From Oscheius sp. JU75 (taxonomy: Eukaryota > Nematoda > Chromadorea > Rhabditida > Rhabditidae), in contig JASJZC010000006.1 of assembly GCA_037178855.1 (NCBI GenBank), positions 1,054,001-1,118,000 on the forward strand: a stretch of 64,000 nt of DNA. Direction: 5' to 3'. Position numbers and translations under genes: made by a program. The notes under the pieces were generated by a model. That model was not told where the DNA came from. It saw nothing but the letters and a program-made list of their open reading frames with translations, and ran no database searches. This document shows positions 45,028-56,700 of the stretch, in pieces (position 1 is the first letter of the stretch; the number at the start of each line of letters is the position of its first letter).

Positions 45028-45682
45028 ATGACACCAAACGATTTGAAGGTGCTCCGTAGAGGCGAACAGTTTGGTAGACTTTCTCATTTCTTAGTATACT
45101 GTCTTTCTCGTAGGAATGCATTTGATCATTCATAGAAATGCAGCTCTACGGGAAATCGGAGAAACCCTTTATGAGTTCGTTGAAACAGCGTTCACCGAAG
45201 GAGCTACGCTCCACGACCGTCACCTGCAAGAGGAAGCTCTGGACATAAACGAGAGAACTGTGAAGCTGAAAGGATTCAAAGCCTCTCTCTCTCTTGGATC
45301 AAGAAGTGGAAAAAGGCTCACAGAGTCTGTTCCAGACACATCACCAAGTTCATTTCAAGAATTATGTATAAGAACAAGGAGCAAGTACGTCATCAGTCTT
45401 CGTAGATCATTTCTGAAGTCTACAAACAGTTCTGCAACAAACGGTTCCAGAGGGTCGTACAACACGCCTGGGTGAAGACAGGATATGTAACAGCTCCTGT
45501 CTCAAGTAGTCGCTTCGAAACACCCAGTGAAGTATGTTTTCCGTAACCGACAGGAAAGGTCTGTGAAGACTCCAATGGTTGCCAACTCCGTCACTTTATT
45601 TGCTGTTCATATTGTAACCAGTTACTGTGCTTCGAACATTTCCTTCGAACGCCTCATAGCACAAATTGTTCCAAAATGTAAA
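45028..45682 (+). pseudogene. CENPB-type HTH transposon-derived gene, broken
   Basis: Exon 45028-45073 (MTPNDLKVLRRGEQFG) joins cleanly across a 40-base intron to 45114. Reading continues to KLKGFKASLS, then after a frame change in a (CT)n run to WIKKWKKAHRVCSRHITKF, the pattern of a CENPB-type helix-turn-helix. Further on are RFQRVVQHAWVKTGY and a Cys/His patch (CEDSNGC, CCSYCNQLLCFEHF) that may bind zinc. Stops at about 45405 and 45550 plus the frameshift make it non-functional. Pogo/Tigger-like origin is my inference. Confidence 0.6.
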
Positions 45683-45689
45683 TTTCCAC

Positions 45690-46880
45690 TCTGTTATCTA
45701 CTGCATGCTGCTGTGCTTGCACCCGGGAACCAAGTAATCTAGGGCGCCAAAGTGGCGAAAAAACGAAAACTTTAAAGGGCTCCAGGAGGCTGAGGACATC
45801 CATTCCGCAGCTGAAAATTTGGGAAACACCATCATTTTCGATGCCCTTTCGAATGGCACCTACCTCGTTTCGATATCCCGCGGGCAACTAAAACCCTTCC
45901 CTATTTAATGCAGTAAATCGTGAAAGGACACTTAATTGAACGATTTTGAGTAGTGTATTACAGCTATCACGTGTATTCAGATGACTATTCAATTTCTTGA
46001 AGAAACATGCTTTACCATTTATATGTATTCGATGACTCGGAGTTCCTCCACAGAATTTGATGTACCGCCAATTCTATTCCAAATATCAAATGGCTAATCT
46101 CTTCTATTTCCCCTGTATTTTTTGCCCTGATCAATCGGTTCTTCCTAGAAATTTTTTGGTTATATCTCTATGTTCCGCGTGTTGCACTTGAACTACTGAA
46201 TCTTGTGTTTCTGATATCTTATAGCATCCTTGAAGCATAGAAAAAGTTTCAGAATCTATCTCATCTACCAAGAATGTTGAGAAAAAAACGTGACAAGAAA
46301 AAAAAGCGATGTACAAAGCAAGAAAAGTGAAAATAGGAAGGAGAAAACCGTTACTAGGAAAACCACGGATAGTGCCAAAAAGGAGTCAGTCGAGAAGGAA
46401 AAGGACTTCAAGACAAGCCAGAAGATGAGGGAATGCCTCGGTGAAAACTAAAAAAATTCAAGAAGAGAAGATCGAAAAGTCGAAGCCTGGTCCGAAGGAG
46501 ACCGCTTCGAGCTCGAAGGACAAGACAAAGCAATCAAAAGAGCCAAAAAATAGACTAAGGGAGAAGCGCCGATGACACGGGGAAAGGGAAGTTTTGGGTA
46601 GGAAGTCTGACAAGAAGACCAGTGGACGACACAAGAAGATGTAGTCAACTAGATGGAGAGTAAGAAGACGAGTCCATAGAATAACCGTAATTTCTCGAGA
46701 CTCTGCTTTCCTGGGGTGACAGAGACATAGAGAGGGAGGGAGAGGGAGATACAGGAGACAGAGAAACTAAGAGACAGACAGAGAGAGACAGGGACAGGGA
46801 GAGAGAAAGAGTGAGAGAGAGACAGAGAGACAGAAAGATAGAGGGTCGAATCCTTTCACGAAACTGTAAAATGAAATTAA
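45690..46880. other. Spacer with lysine-rich broken frames
   Basis: 46330-46640 on + reads as lysine-rich segments (KTKKIQEEKIEKSKPGPKE) interrupted by stops, possibly a dead low-complexity gene. 46720-46850 is GA-rich simple sequence. Confidence 0.4.
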
Positions 46881-46883
46881 GCT

Positions 46884-46889
46884 TTTATT
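46884..46889 (-). terminator. Polyadenylation signal AATAAA
   Basis: Minus-strand AATAAA starts two bases past the lectin stop codon (46893-46891), giving a very short 3' UTR. Confidence 0.7.
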
Positions 46890-46890
46890 A

Positions 46891-47952
46891 TTAAGGCAGA
46901 GAACGTTTCTTGCAGACGAAGGCACGAAAAGTTGTCCCACCATTGGAATAATTGTCAAACTTGTATCTGAGGCCTTGGCCTCCCGTCCACTCGTCTGCAA
47001 AAAGCTAAAATCCCATAACTTATTACTACTTCATTGGATTTACAAATCCATAGCTTTGCCCAGGCCACGGCGCACCCGGTGTCCAAATCTGGTAGTCGAA
47101 AGGAGTCCCATCAGTCCAAGACCATGCATTATTCAGAAAAAGGAGTCCAATAATAACTTGGTTTGCCGAGTCCTGGGCCATCCCTGTTCCCGACAGTTCG
47201 CTGACAAAATAGATCTCTTCAGAGCTGTGAATAGAGGTCAAATGACCACCGGAGCCCTCAACACAGGTCGCTTCAGCATCTGCATGATTGGTTCGAGATC
47301 CAATAAATGTTTTGTAACAAGAATCGGTTTTGTTGAAGTACATCCAGCCAATCTCACACAGAGCTGAAGACTATCTTCAACTAATACAGCCAACAAACCG
47401 TGTCTAGGAGTTGGCTGATATGTTTGGGAAACCGGATCGGTCATGCAAATGTACGGGAGCTTGGTAGAACAGTTTGGATTTCTAAAATTTGGTAATCCAG
47501 CAACGGCCTCCGTGTCTTTCAACCTACCCCCACAGATTCGTTCTTCCTTGAATAGCAGCACACTGTCCGCCTTGAGATTGCCCCGGCGCCCAGTTACTAT
47601 AGGTATATGCTGACCCATCTACCCACATCCAGACTCCAGCCCCTTGCACCAAACTGTTCAGTCCAATATAGTAAGATTTCTCTGACTCAGTTCCATTCAA
47701 ACTTCCAACAAACGAATTGATAAATCCGTTTTCGATAGTAGCTAGGAAGCCTCCGTCTCTGTTGCAGTAGGTCATTGCTCCTACATAGTTTTGGGTGTCT
47801 GTTGAGATTTTGAAGCATCTGGAAATACGTAAATACCCAACTGGATAACTTTCTTACCTGTTGTTGCGAATGTCAAGACTATATCCCGATGAACATTGTT
47901 GAGAGAAGATAGTTTGAGCTGTCACAAAGAGAAGGATCCAGTGTTTCAGCAT
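46891..47952 (-). CDS. Secreted protein with two C-type lectin domains
   Basis: Five exons join in phase: 47952-47858, 47818-47528, 47481-47399, 47363-47044, 47004-46891 (introns 35-45 bases), giving 300 residues. Signal peptide about residues 1-18 (MLKHWILLFVTAQTIFS). First CTLD about 20-147: CFKIS, AMTYCNRDGGFLATIEN, YYIGLN, WMWVDGSAYTYSNWAPG, CAAI, NCSTKLPYICM. Second about 160-300: GWMYFNKTDSCYK, AEATCVEGSGGHLTSIHS, WSWTDGTPFDYQIWTPG, TFRAFVCKK. Classic EPN/QPD and WND calcium-sugar motifs are not seen, so sugar binding is doubtful. This is a typical nematode clec architecture, often linked to immunity or the cuticle/gut surface. Start fixed by the signal peptide. Confidence 0.93.
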
Positions 47953-48369
47953 GCTGAAATCCGGCTGTTGGGCAAAGTAAGTCTTATCTTCCGCCTAAAT
48001 TCTCTTCTAATCGGGCTATTCTCTCGCTTATCATATACGCACAGTCAGTAAAGAGTGTTCAGTTAAAACTTGCGAATAATTTTCCTATTCTAGAGTTTGC
48101 AACTCGACCATGTTGAATTTTTACGCCCTTCTCTTAGCAACAGTTTTGATTAACCTATACAAACTTTGCGTCGGCACTGTCTCAAGGCAGACAGTGTATA
48201 TTAGTTCAAGGAAAACAAGCTTGTGGATATAGGCCTCTGTCTCTCTACCTCTCTGTCTTCCTTTCTCATTGCCTCCTGTCTCTCTGCTACTCTGTCTCTG
48301 TGTCCCTCAAAAAGAAAATTTCGCCGAAAAGTTCATTGCTTCTTGCTTCAGACTTTTTCACAGACCTGT

Positions 48370-48723
48370 TCAGTCGGTTTGGCCCATGTCAGGATTGGCG
48401 TTCAGGAGAGCTGCGACGAACAGAGCCAGCTCGGCGTCGTTCAGAGGCAGTCCATTTTGAGAGGGAGGAGCAACAGCAGCAGCTGGAGGCTGTCCATTCT
48501 GCCGCTGTACCACCCGTACCGACTCGTCTTCTACGGCTGTCATCGAGTCGAACTACCACTTTTCGACACGGCTCGTGCGCATCTCGGCACGGGTATAGGG
48601 CGAAGAACGGACGAGGTGTCCGATCAGAAGGAGCCGTCGTAACTGTGCTGGGCCCAGACCGGGACGAGGACCTACGACGTGCTGTCGTTGTACATCATCT
48701 GGAAATTGTAGTGTTTCTGACAT
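48370..48723 (-). pseudogene. Possible small gene with one internal TAG
   Basis: A GC-rich island in AT-rich DNA. The minus frame from MSETLQFPDDVQRQHVVGPR runs to GQTD-stop at 48370 (117 codons) with one in-frame TAG (near 48552, after SRVEKW). The second half (LPLNDAELALFVAALL) looks like genuine protein. A 23-base GT...AG around the TAG seems too short for an intron. It is either a recent nonsense mutation, a missed exon boundary, or a chance open frame. No family recognised. Confidence 0.35.
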
Positions 48724-48799
48724 TTTCGTAAGAACAACTGACACTGTTGAAAATGAGAGTGCGTCACTATTCCAAAACTGTGAAACATGCATATTTTCG

Positions 48800-51700
48800 G
48801 GAGCACAAACGGGCTTCAGTCGCTTTGAAAAGACTCCCCAGGTCTCATGATATTTAGGAAAACGATAAAGAGATGAACTTAGCGAATGGTTTTCGATGGC
48901 ACTATATTATAACAACGAAACATTTATATTTGATGACCAACCCCAACATTCATTTGATTACTCTCGTTTTGACAAGACTCTATAACTTTTGACTTTTTGA
49001 AAAACATATGAGAACTAGTGTTTACCCAAAGCATGACGAACATCATAGTGCCATCAGTAAATTGTTTCGTTCTCATGAAGACAGTGAAACTTAAAAAATC
49101 ACAAAAACTCTGATCTAGAGTCCGATTTTCTAGACAGAACCTAGGACAGGAAGTTTGTGGAATCTCCGTGGCATGTGAATATTGCTCAAAGCATAAAGCA
49201 AATAGTTTTATAGAAAGGATCAAACATTAAAATCTAGATTTTCTCCACAAATTATTAAGAACAACGAATGACGAATAATGATTCTCGTGTTTCCGAGATC
49301 TCATACTGAACCTGAAAAAAGGAAAATGTGCCAGACGATAAGAGAGTTCCGTATTTCATTTTTGAAAATCCTGAAGAACGGAACCGATAACAATACAGGA
49401 CAACTTTAGCTAGCTCTTAAAATCCTTTCCCCAGCGAAATGAACAATACTCCCACTATGTACCGTCCTGTTGAAACGAAACTAAAAGGTTCGGACATAAT
49501 AGAGAAAAGTAGGAGAAGTGACAAAGTTTGAAAAGAATTAGGCATGTCCAGGCCGGTCTGGTCACTGATGTTGAAGTTGAGGAATTTTTCAAAAAAGTGA
49601 ACTTTCAAAACTATACAGTAGGCTCTTTCCAAAACGAAAATTTGGATATTTTCGACACGAAACAATGTTAAATGGACCTATGCCTCCCTTTTCATCTATT
49701 GGTATTTCGATTAGAAACTGAAATCATTATACAGTGTGGATTCTAAGTATAACCCTTTTTGGTAGTCACAAAATTTTCTGAGCGGAATATCGAAAAACCG
49801 TTAACTTGGTCTTGGATCTACTCATTCGGCTTATCTTTTTCAATAATTTTGAGGTAGAGACGCGTTGTAAAAACTGGCAGCGGTTGGCATGAAATATTTT
49901 CGAGCTTAAACATCATAGCCTTCCTGGGAGATAGGAATGATTGTTTGGAACAGTCGACACTATTTTTTAATAGTCGAGCTGCCTTTGTTCAAAGTGTTTT
50001 GGTTTGTTTAACGGCTCTAACTTTACGCAATACAAGAAGTCCTTATTGCACACTGGCAACAAGTGTGAATTTCGACCTAAAGCTTTCACTATCAGTTTGC
50101 TCAATTTTAGCCATGTGAAGCATTCTACTGTTTTTCTTCTCTCATCTCATCATTGCCAATGCATGTGTAGACAAAAGTTGTGATACACTGCGCACCGCCA
50201 ATTGTATCCGCAGCTCGTTGCCAGATCCCAAACTACCTCCACTTTTGACGTCTTTATTTTTTGAAGTAGGTTAAAGCATTATTGCTCTGGCTTCTTTACC
50301 GGAAGAAGCGTTTGCATGTGTTCTTCTGTTCTTGTGCTTTATGTATCCTAATTTCAATACAAATATGTCGGAAACATATGCAGTTACCTTTCATACAGAC
50401 TCCACACACAAATTCTTTTCAGAAGAAATTGTACAAACTTTACCTGGTCGCAGCACAAAAAAAAAGGCAACTGCTATCGGCCCGTTTTTAACCCGATAAT
50501 GAGAGGGAAGCCTCTGCATTCATTTTGTTTAAAAGTATGTAAGGCTCTCAACCAGCGCCTACAATCAATATTATCATATCATCCCAAACAAAACAGTTTG
50601 TAAGTAGAACAGAAAAGACTGTTGTTGAAACTAACAAGAGATGTGAAGCTTAAGCCTAAGTCGCGAGCTGATATGTTTTACAAAGAGAGACATCGAACAC
50701 CAATCCTGTAGCCTTCGAATCTCCAATAATATTGCATAGCCTAGGGGGTTTTTTTTCTGAATGGTAGGTAACCCAACTCTGTCTTTTGATATTTGAAGCT
50801 TACATATGGGGAAGTTTTATGTTTGTAAGTAGGTTCAAAGTAGTGACAGCAGCGGGATAGGAAAGAAAGCTTTTAGTTATAAAAGTCGGAGTTCTCGGTT
50901 CATTTGGTTTTCTTTGCGAATCTTTTTTGTTTCACGACTTCCTCTTATCTAATATAAGAGCAGTAGTCAAGAGTACTCTTCCTTGTGTCGAGAGACGGCA
51001 AAAAATCATGGCAAGGATGAAACGTATGAAACTGCCAGTAAAATGATAAGTTGGTGCGGAGCGAATTCACATTTCTCTGTCACCTCAAGCAATCTAATTG
51101 CCTATCTGTCTCTCTTTCTTTCCTTGCCAGCCGGTATTTATCTCCCCCCCCCCCCCCGACCATACCTCTCAAATCTCAGAGTCATCTGCCACCTCCACTT
51201 GGCGCCCCCTCCTTCCAGCCGGAGACCCATAGGATTAGGACCCTGTTTTGTTAATCAGCCGGATAATCAGGTTACTTCAAGTAGGGGCATCCTATTGGCC
51301 TTCTGACTCTCAGAATCCTGTTCTTTTTAGTTATTTTGACCCTCGCTTTTGGACGTTCCCCTTTTTGCAAAACTCTTCTCTCGGACCCCCCGCCCCCCTA
51401 AACTCAATCTGACCAGATTTGGTCTGTTTTGAGCGCTTCATAACTCAATTCGGGCATCGATTTGTTCAAATGCAATTGTCGCTTGTGAACACAGGAAGGA
51501 GTGAGATCTTTTCTCTTATCTGGACGGCAAAACTTGTCGAAACGACGATTTCAAAGATCCCAAAGTAATACACTGTTTTTGAAACATGTCGAAAAGTGAC
51601 GTAAAGTCCTTTTTGATCTGATTGTCAATCATAGCTGATGGAAAGTTCGGAACGAGGAAGCCGCGGTACTAATATCTTTTGGTGAATATGAGAGAAAACT

Positions 51701-52200
51701 GAAACCTTTTTTTCTAATGGTCAAAGTACTGTCCGATCTCATGTGTTTAGGTCTATACGTATGACATGAAACCAAAAAATGCAAATGAAAAATTTGACTC
51801 ATATTTGAACATTTTACAGATCGTCTAGTGTCACAAAATTGTCTTCACACTCATTCCGTAAGTAGATATTTATATTTTATCCTGGAGTTATTTTTGCCGG
51901 AGGTTCCTCGGATGCATACCTACATTGGACAAAAATGATGCCATGGATGTATGAGTTGATTTTCGAGAAAAACGCTGCACCAGGTTTGCGCCATCGAGTC
52001 GGGTGTCCAAATATAGTTGAAATCACTAGTGGTGACAGGTCCACCGGAATACTTTGAAGCTGTTCTTGAAACCAAAGTTTAGTAAACAGAACTGGTTGTA
52101 ATATATTCCTCAATACGAAGAGGTAAACGAAAACTTCCAAAAGCTAATAAAATGATCAGCACGGTTGCTTGCTCTTCAACACTTTGTATGTTACTTTATA
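48800..52200. other. Spacer, no supported gene
   Basis: Mostly AT-rich. 52140-51877 (-) is an open frame (LSPLVISTIFGHPTRWRKPG) that looks compositionally protein-like but which I do not recognise and cannot connect to other exons. A poly-C run lies near 51148. 21U-type cores are sparse until about 50900. Confidence 0.4.
51521..51541 (-). ncRNA. Candidate 21U-RNA
   Basis: Minus-strand core ends at 51580; YRNT T is the complement of A51541, 39 bases downstream. Confidence 0.4.
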
Positions 52201-52605
52201 TCAACTGATAACTGCACTTGCTTTCGTGAAGGGCTTTCATGAATCTATCATCACCTGCCAGATTATTATTGTATTGTTTAGTATTAGCAATCTATATTAG
52301 CTACGTTCCTTCCTGGTACTGGGGGACGCATAGGTGTCCTGAAACAGAAAAGATAAAGAATGTATCTACAGAACAGAACCAGGTTTGGTGCAACGAATGG
52401 AGACAGCATCCAGTTCGAACGATTATGTGTTTCATCTAACTCTTATATTCAGATCAGTAGAAAATATTTCTTGGTTCTGGAAAAGGAAGGAAGGTATTCA
52501 GGCTACTGTATTAGGACGTTTAGCTCCTGTTTATCCTATCTGGACGAGGCGTATTGGCCCATCCTAGCAGTGAAACCAACAAATTGGAAGTCAGTTTTCT
52601 AGGAG

Positions 52606-52845
52606 AGCGGCAGGATAGCTTAGTGATAGATTACGCCAGTGCTAATAAAAGGGTCCTATGTTCGATTCTCGCCGCGACCCAACCAAGGCTTCCATCCTCT
52701 CGCAGGTCGGTAAATTTGTAGTAGCTTGCAAGATGAAGACGCTCCTAGAAAAGATTGGGCAGCTTTGGAACGTAATGTCACCCGACCTGAACAGCGACAG
52801 GAAACGACTCCGCTTGCCTTCTACAAAAGAAACCGGACAGTGAAT
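52606..52845 (+). mobile_element. tRNA-derived SINE
   Basis: The first 75 bases look like a tRNA gene: A box GGATAGCTTAGTGATAG (about 52613) and B box TGTTCGATTCTC (52659), with complementary ends GCGGC/GCCGC. The 7-bp acceptor and anticodon stems do not form a clean cloverleaf. A 165-base unrelated body follows (CCAAGGCTTCCATCCTCTCG to CCGGACAGTGAATTTC). This is the head-plus-body layout of tRNA SINEs. No flanking duplication was identified. Confidence 0.65.
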
Positions 52846-53415
52846 TTCTGTCCGTGATAATCAAGTGAAGTAACTACAGTATTATTTGTTACCTACACCA
52901 GATCAGTTAAACAACAAAAACGTAAAAACTTGTGACAATATACCTTAGAAAAAGACAGAGTACAGTTTCAAGGATGCTGTCTACTATGTATTGGGCATTG
53001 AAACCACGAAAACTGTAAACTTTTGGTTAGGCTCAATTTAAGAACTAACTGCTATCGTGCCGACTCCGCCTCTCCACTCTCGATCTCCTTTGATTGATTG
53101 ATTCACTTAGATTGAACCCATGTAATCAACTTGCCCCATGTTTTTTCTCTGTTTATCCATGAAGCCCAAAATATTACAAAAAGTTTTGTATGGCTAGAGA
53201 TCAGCGAATATGTCGTTGTTAGAACATTTGGAAAAGAGTGACAATAAGTGGGCGTGTGTAACAGTCTTCTGGTCGGAAGCAGAAAGAGGACGATACGAAA
53301 GAAAACAGATAGTAAATTTTAAATTCATCCGTATACAACCAGTGACCACTGAATTGTTTATGATACCAGATCCGTAAAACAACAAAAATATAAAAATGAC
53401 GTTTGAGTAATGGAT

Positions 53416-53436
53416 GATTTCAAAGAAAAGCAAGGA
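53416..53436 (-). ncRNA. Candidate 21U-RNA
   Basis: Minus-strand core ends at 53475; YRNT T is the complement of A53436, 39 bases downstream; upstream of the LIM-homeobox start. Confidence 0.35.
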
Positions 53437-53711
53437 GCAGAGACACTTTGAACTGTTCGATTACATAATGACTTTGAAACAAAAAGAAATTTGAACATAA
53501 TTTTTGATTTCTTCTGTTTCAGAGCTGTCTTCCTCCTTCAGGCCCCCCAGGCAGATGGTCCAATCACCATCTCTCCCGAGGCCTCGTCAGGCTCCGCCCC
53601 CGGTTCCTCTCTCTCCGCCTCTTCTGTAGGCCTCGCCTCGTTAGGACCCCTTGTCAGCTCGTTAGCTCCGTCAGTCGCGCTTCGTTAGCAGCGCTTCTTC
53701 CCCTCTCCAGG

Positions 53712-56700
53712 ATGGAGGTTCATCCCACGTCGCACTTGTCTTTTGGCGGCGAGTTTCAGGAGTCCGTCCTGACTCAGTTGGGCGAGTTTGGGGCCGCTGC
53801 GCGGTCGGATTACGGTAGAGATGCGACGTCGTTTCTGGTCGTGACGGCCGCTGCGACAGCAGCTTCAACTGGAGGAGAAAATCAACAGCTTGAGCTGGCG
53901 GGAGGACAAATGAACGGCGACGAAGATTTCATCTACGGACAGCCGGCAATCAAGGTAAAGAAGGGGAGAGAGTCTTGATGAAGTCACTTCAACGCCCGAA
54001 AGTTCCTTTCCTGGGGATGTGTCGCTCTGTCACTGCCTTTTTTTTTGAATCTGCTACACGAGTTTTCAGTGGTTTAAACAATCTAGCTTTCCTATATGTA
54101 GTGAAATAGAAAAACAACCATTTCTTTTCTATACAAAACCCCAATTATTGCCGCAAAATACGCATGTTTGCGATATATTCTAACTCAATTTTTTTTTTCA
54201 AAGACCAACACAGAGTACGCTCTCAAGTGCTCGTAGGCCTAAAAACCCAGCTGAAACCTAAAAAGTTTCAAAATACTTTCCTACGACTGTCTCTTTCAGG
54301 AAGATCAGGAGAACTGTTGCTGCTCCTGCGAGTCCCCAATCCACGACCGTGTTCTGCTCCAAGCTAACGGCAGGTTGGTCATTCCTCTTTCTGTCTCTTT
54401 GTCAAATCTATGGTCCTCATGTGAGACTGGTCCATAGCATTTTCCCTGATAATATTCATTTGTAACTGCATACCGTCAATTGGTTAAACCTGGAGAGTTT
54501 TTCTATAAGCGATCCGTGAAACACACAAAACTTTGAAAGTTTGATATTGGCAGGAACAAAGGTTACGACGTTGGTAGATCGCTGTTTTGGGGAGAAATCG
54601 AGGGAGGGGGAATCCCTTTTCTCTTTTACTAAAATGCAACCGTGTCCGTCTGTTTGCGTTTGTGTGTGACCGAGTCGCAGAGGCGCAGTCGTCGGCTATA
54701 GCTCCGCGGTTAGCGGGCTGGGCCCATGTATTGAAGCAACCTGAGATCAACCCCTCTCGAAGTTTTCGATTTTTGTCACATCGGGAACCCACGTCTAACA
54801 GAAACAGAACTATTTATTCTGTTTTATCTTCCTCGTGAAAGATTTATTTTTGCCACATCTTGGGAAAGTTCAGTTTTTTTGGTAGCAACATTGTCAAATC
54901 GATAAAAACCTTCAAATCTCATCCTATATCCAAGCTTTGAAAACTAAAAGTTCAGGTCCTGGCACGAGCAATGTCTGCGCTGCTGTAGCTGCGGCAACTC
55001 CCTTCACAGTCAAACGACCTGCTTTAGTCGGGAGGGGAACATTTTCTGCAAGGGATGCTATGTCAGGTAGGGTCTTTTCTTTGCAATTTTCCCACCAATA
55101 TGGTCTCTATTACTAGTCTTTTCATTCGCAAATTTTTTCTGGCGAGGCATTATTACAAATGCTTCCTTGAAATCTCTCTTGTAGGAGCACGTGTACTCTC
55201 TTGAGAGGAAAAGCTTAGCAAAATGTTTCATTGATTGAATGAGAAGAACTGAATCCTTCAAGAACTATTGAGTAGCTCGTTTTTGGACTAAAAACATTTT
55301 TTGGTGCACCACTGCCTGGCAAACAGACAAAGAGACAGGGGGACAGATTGAAGGAGAGACAGAGAGACATAGAGACAGCGAAAGAGTGAGAGTGATAAAG
55401 TGTGAGAGAGAGAGAGAGAAAGAGAGACGAGAAAGAGCGAAAATAATCTGACAGCAAGATTCATGCTCGGGTATTCTGTACCAGTAAGGAGTGCAAAATA
55501 TCAACAAAAGTTTCTATCCCATTTCCGATTGAACAGTAGTTTCTTTTGACTTGTTTTTCCCTCCAAGCTGGTCAAAATATTACCGTAGCTCCCAGTGTCA
55601 GGAGGCACCCGGACGGGTGGCGGGAAATTGGGGCAAATTTGATTGGTCCCAATAGGGGGGACAGCGGGAGAGAGGAAGAGAGAGATAGGGACAGAGAAAT
55701 ATGAGTTGGAGCCATCTGTAGAGTTTTGAATATTGGGCTAATTTCGTATAGGAAGGCTAGTCGAAATGAGCCGGGAATGAGAAGCGTTTTTTTGTAAGGG
55801 TTTGTTGAAACATGGAGAGTTCAAGGTTTTAGAAATGTTCCAGAAGCCTATCCTGATTCGGTTCGGTCCCGGTCCGATACCAAACACTTGACCGACTCAT
55901 ATATAAGGTACCAAAAATTTCCAGGAATTTCTGAAAGCTGAAAAAAGGCCGAAGAATGAATAAAGGAGACTTAGCTTCATATAATCTATCATTGAAACAA
56001 TTTCTATGCTCAGGCCCTCTTACTGAGAATGAGCCATTGGAAGAACTCTGTAGATTTCAGAGTCTCCTCATAGTTGGATTTTTGGGACCGGACAAGTACA
56101 GTGTATGGGGTCATTTTTCGAAGAAACATTGTTTGCTGACGTATCTGATGACAAGTGAAAAAGGAATATTTGGCTTCTTATATCACTTCTTTGAAACATT
56201 TTTGCTCTGATTCTCTGACTGAAACATCTGGAATAGCTCTGTAGATCCCGGAGAATCATCAAAGTTTGAAGTGAAACTTGCGACCATCTGACCCAAAAGA
56301 ACTTTGGAACCGGAGCAGTAGCGATTGGCTTGACCTGTCCTATTGCATAAATACAGGGGTAAAGCTGGGAAAAATGAGACTTGTCTCCTTATCATCCATC
56401 TTTGAAAAAATTCTGTTCTAATACGCTGCTTGAGAACTGAGCAACTGGGAAAGCTCTGTAGATAGGAGAGACTATTTATAGTTTGAAGTGAAACTTGCAA
56501 CCAACTTGCGGACCGGACTAGTACCGAGCCTGCTGAGCTGTTCAAACGCATAGATATGGAACGAATCTGGATCATTTTCGCACGAATACTGTATTTTGTC
56601 AAACACACATCCAACGATCACTTGATGAACTGAAGAAATGAGATTTGGCTTCTTGTACTTTACCTTTGAAACATTTTAGGCCTGGTATTCTAACTGACAC

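Larger units (their letters stand above)
55960..56690 (-). repeat. Degenerate tandem repeat in lim intron 3, about 200-bp unit
   Basis: Four unit starts (about 55975, 56172, 56385, 56650) share GGCTTCTTATAT-type sequence, TTTGAAACATTT and a CTGA(C/G)-rich stretch. CTCTGTAGAT follows in the first three, then GGACCGGA. Three of four keep the minus-strand TGTTTCA core; in the third it is mutated (TTTGAAAAAATT). Confidence 0.75.

Noticed and set aside
48223-48731. Plus-strand open frames of about 140 codons
   Set aside because: They arise from the GC-rich island; the minus frame has the more protein-like sequence, and even that is uncertain.
52606-52680. Genuine tRNA gene
   Set aside because: A and B boxes are present, but the acceptor and anticodon stems do not pair cleanly and an unrelated body follows, so SINE is the better call.
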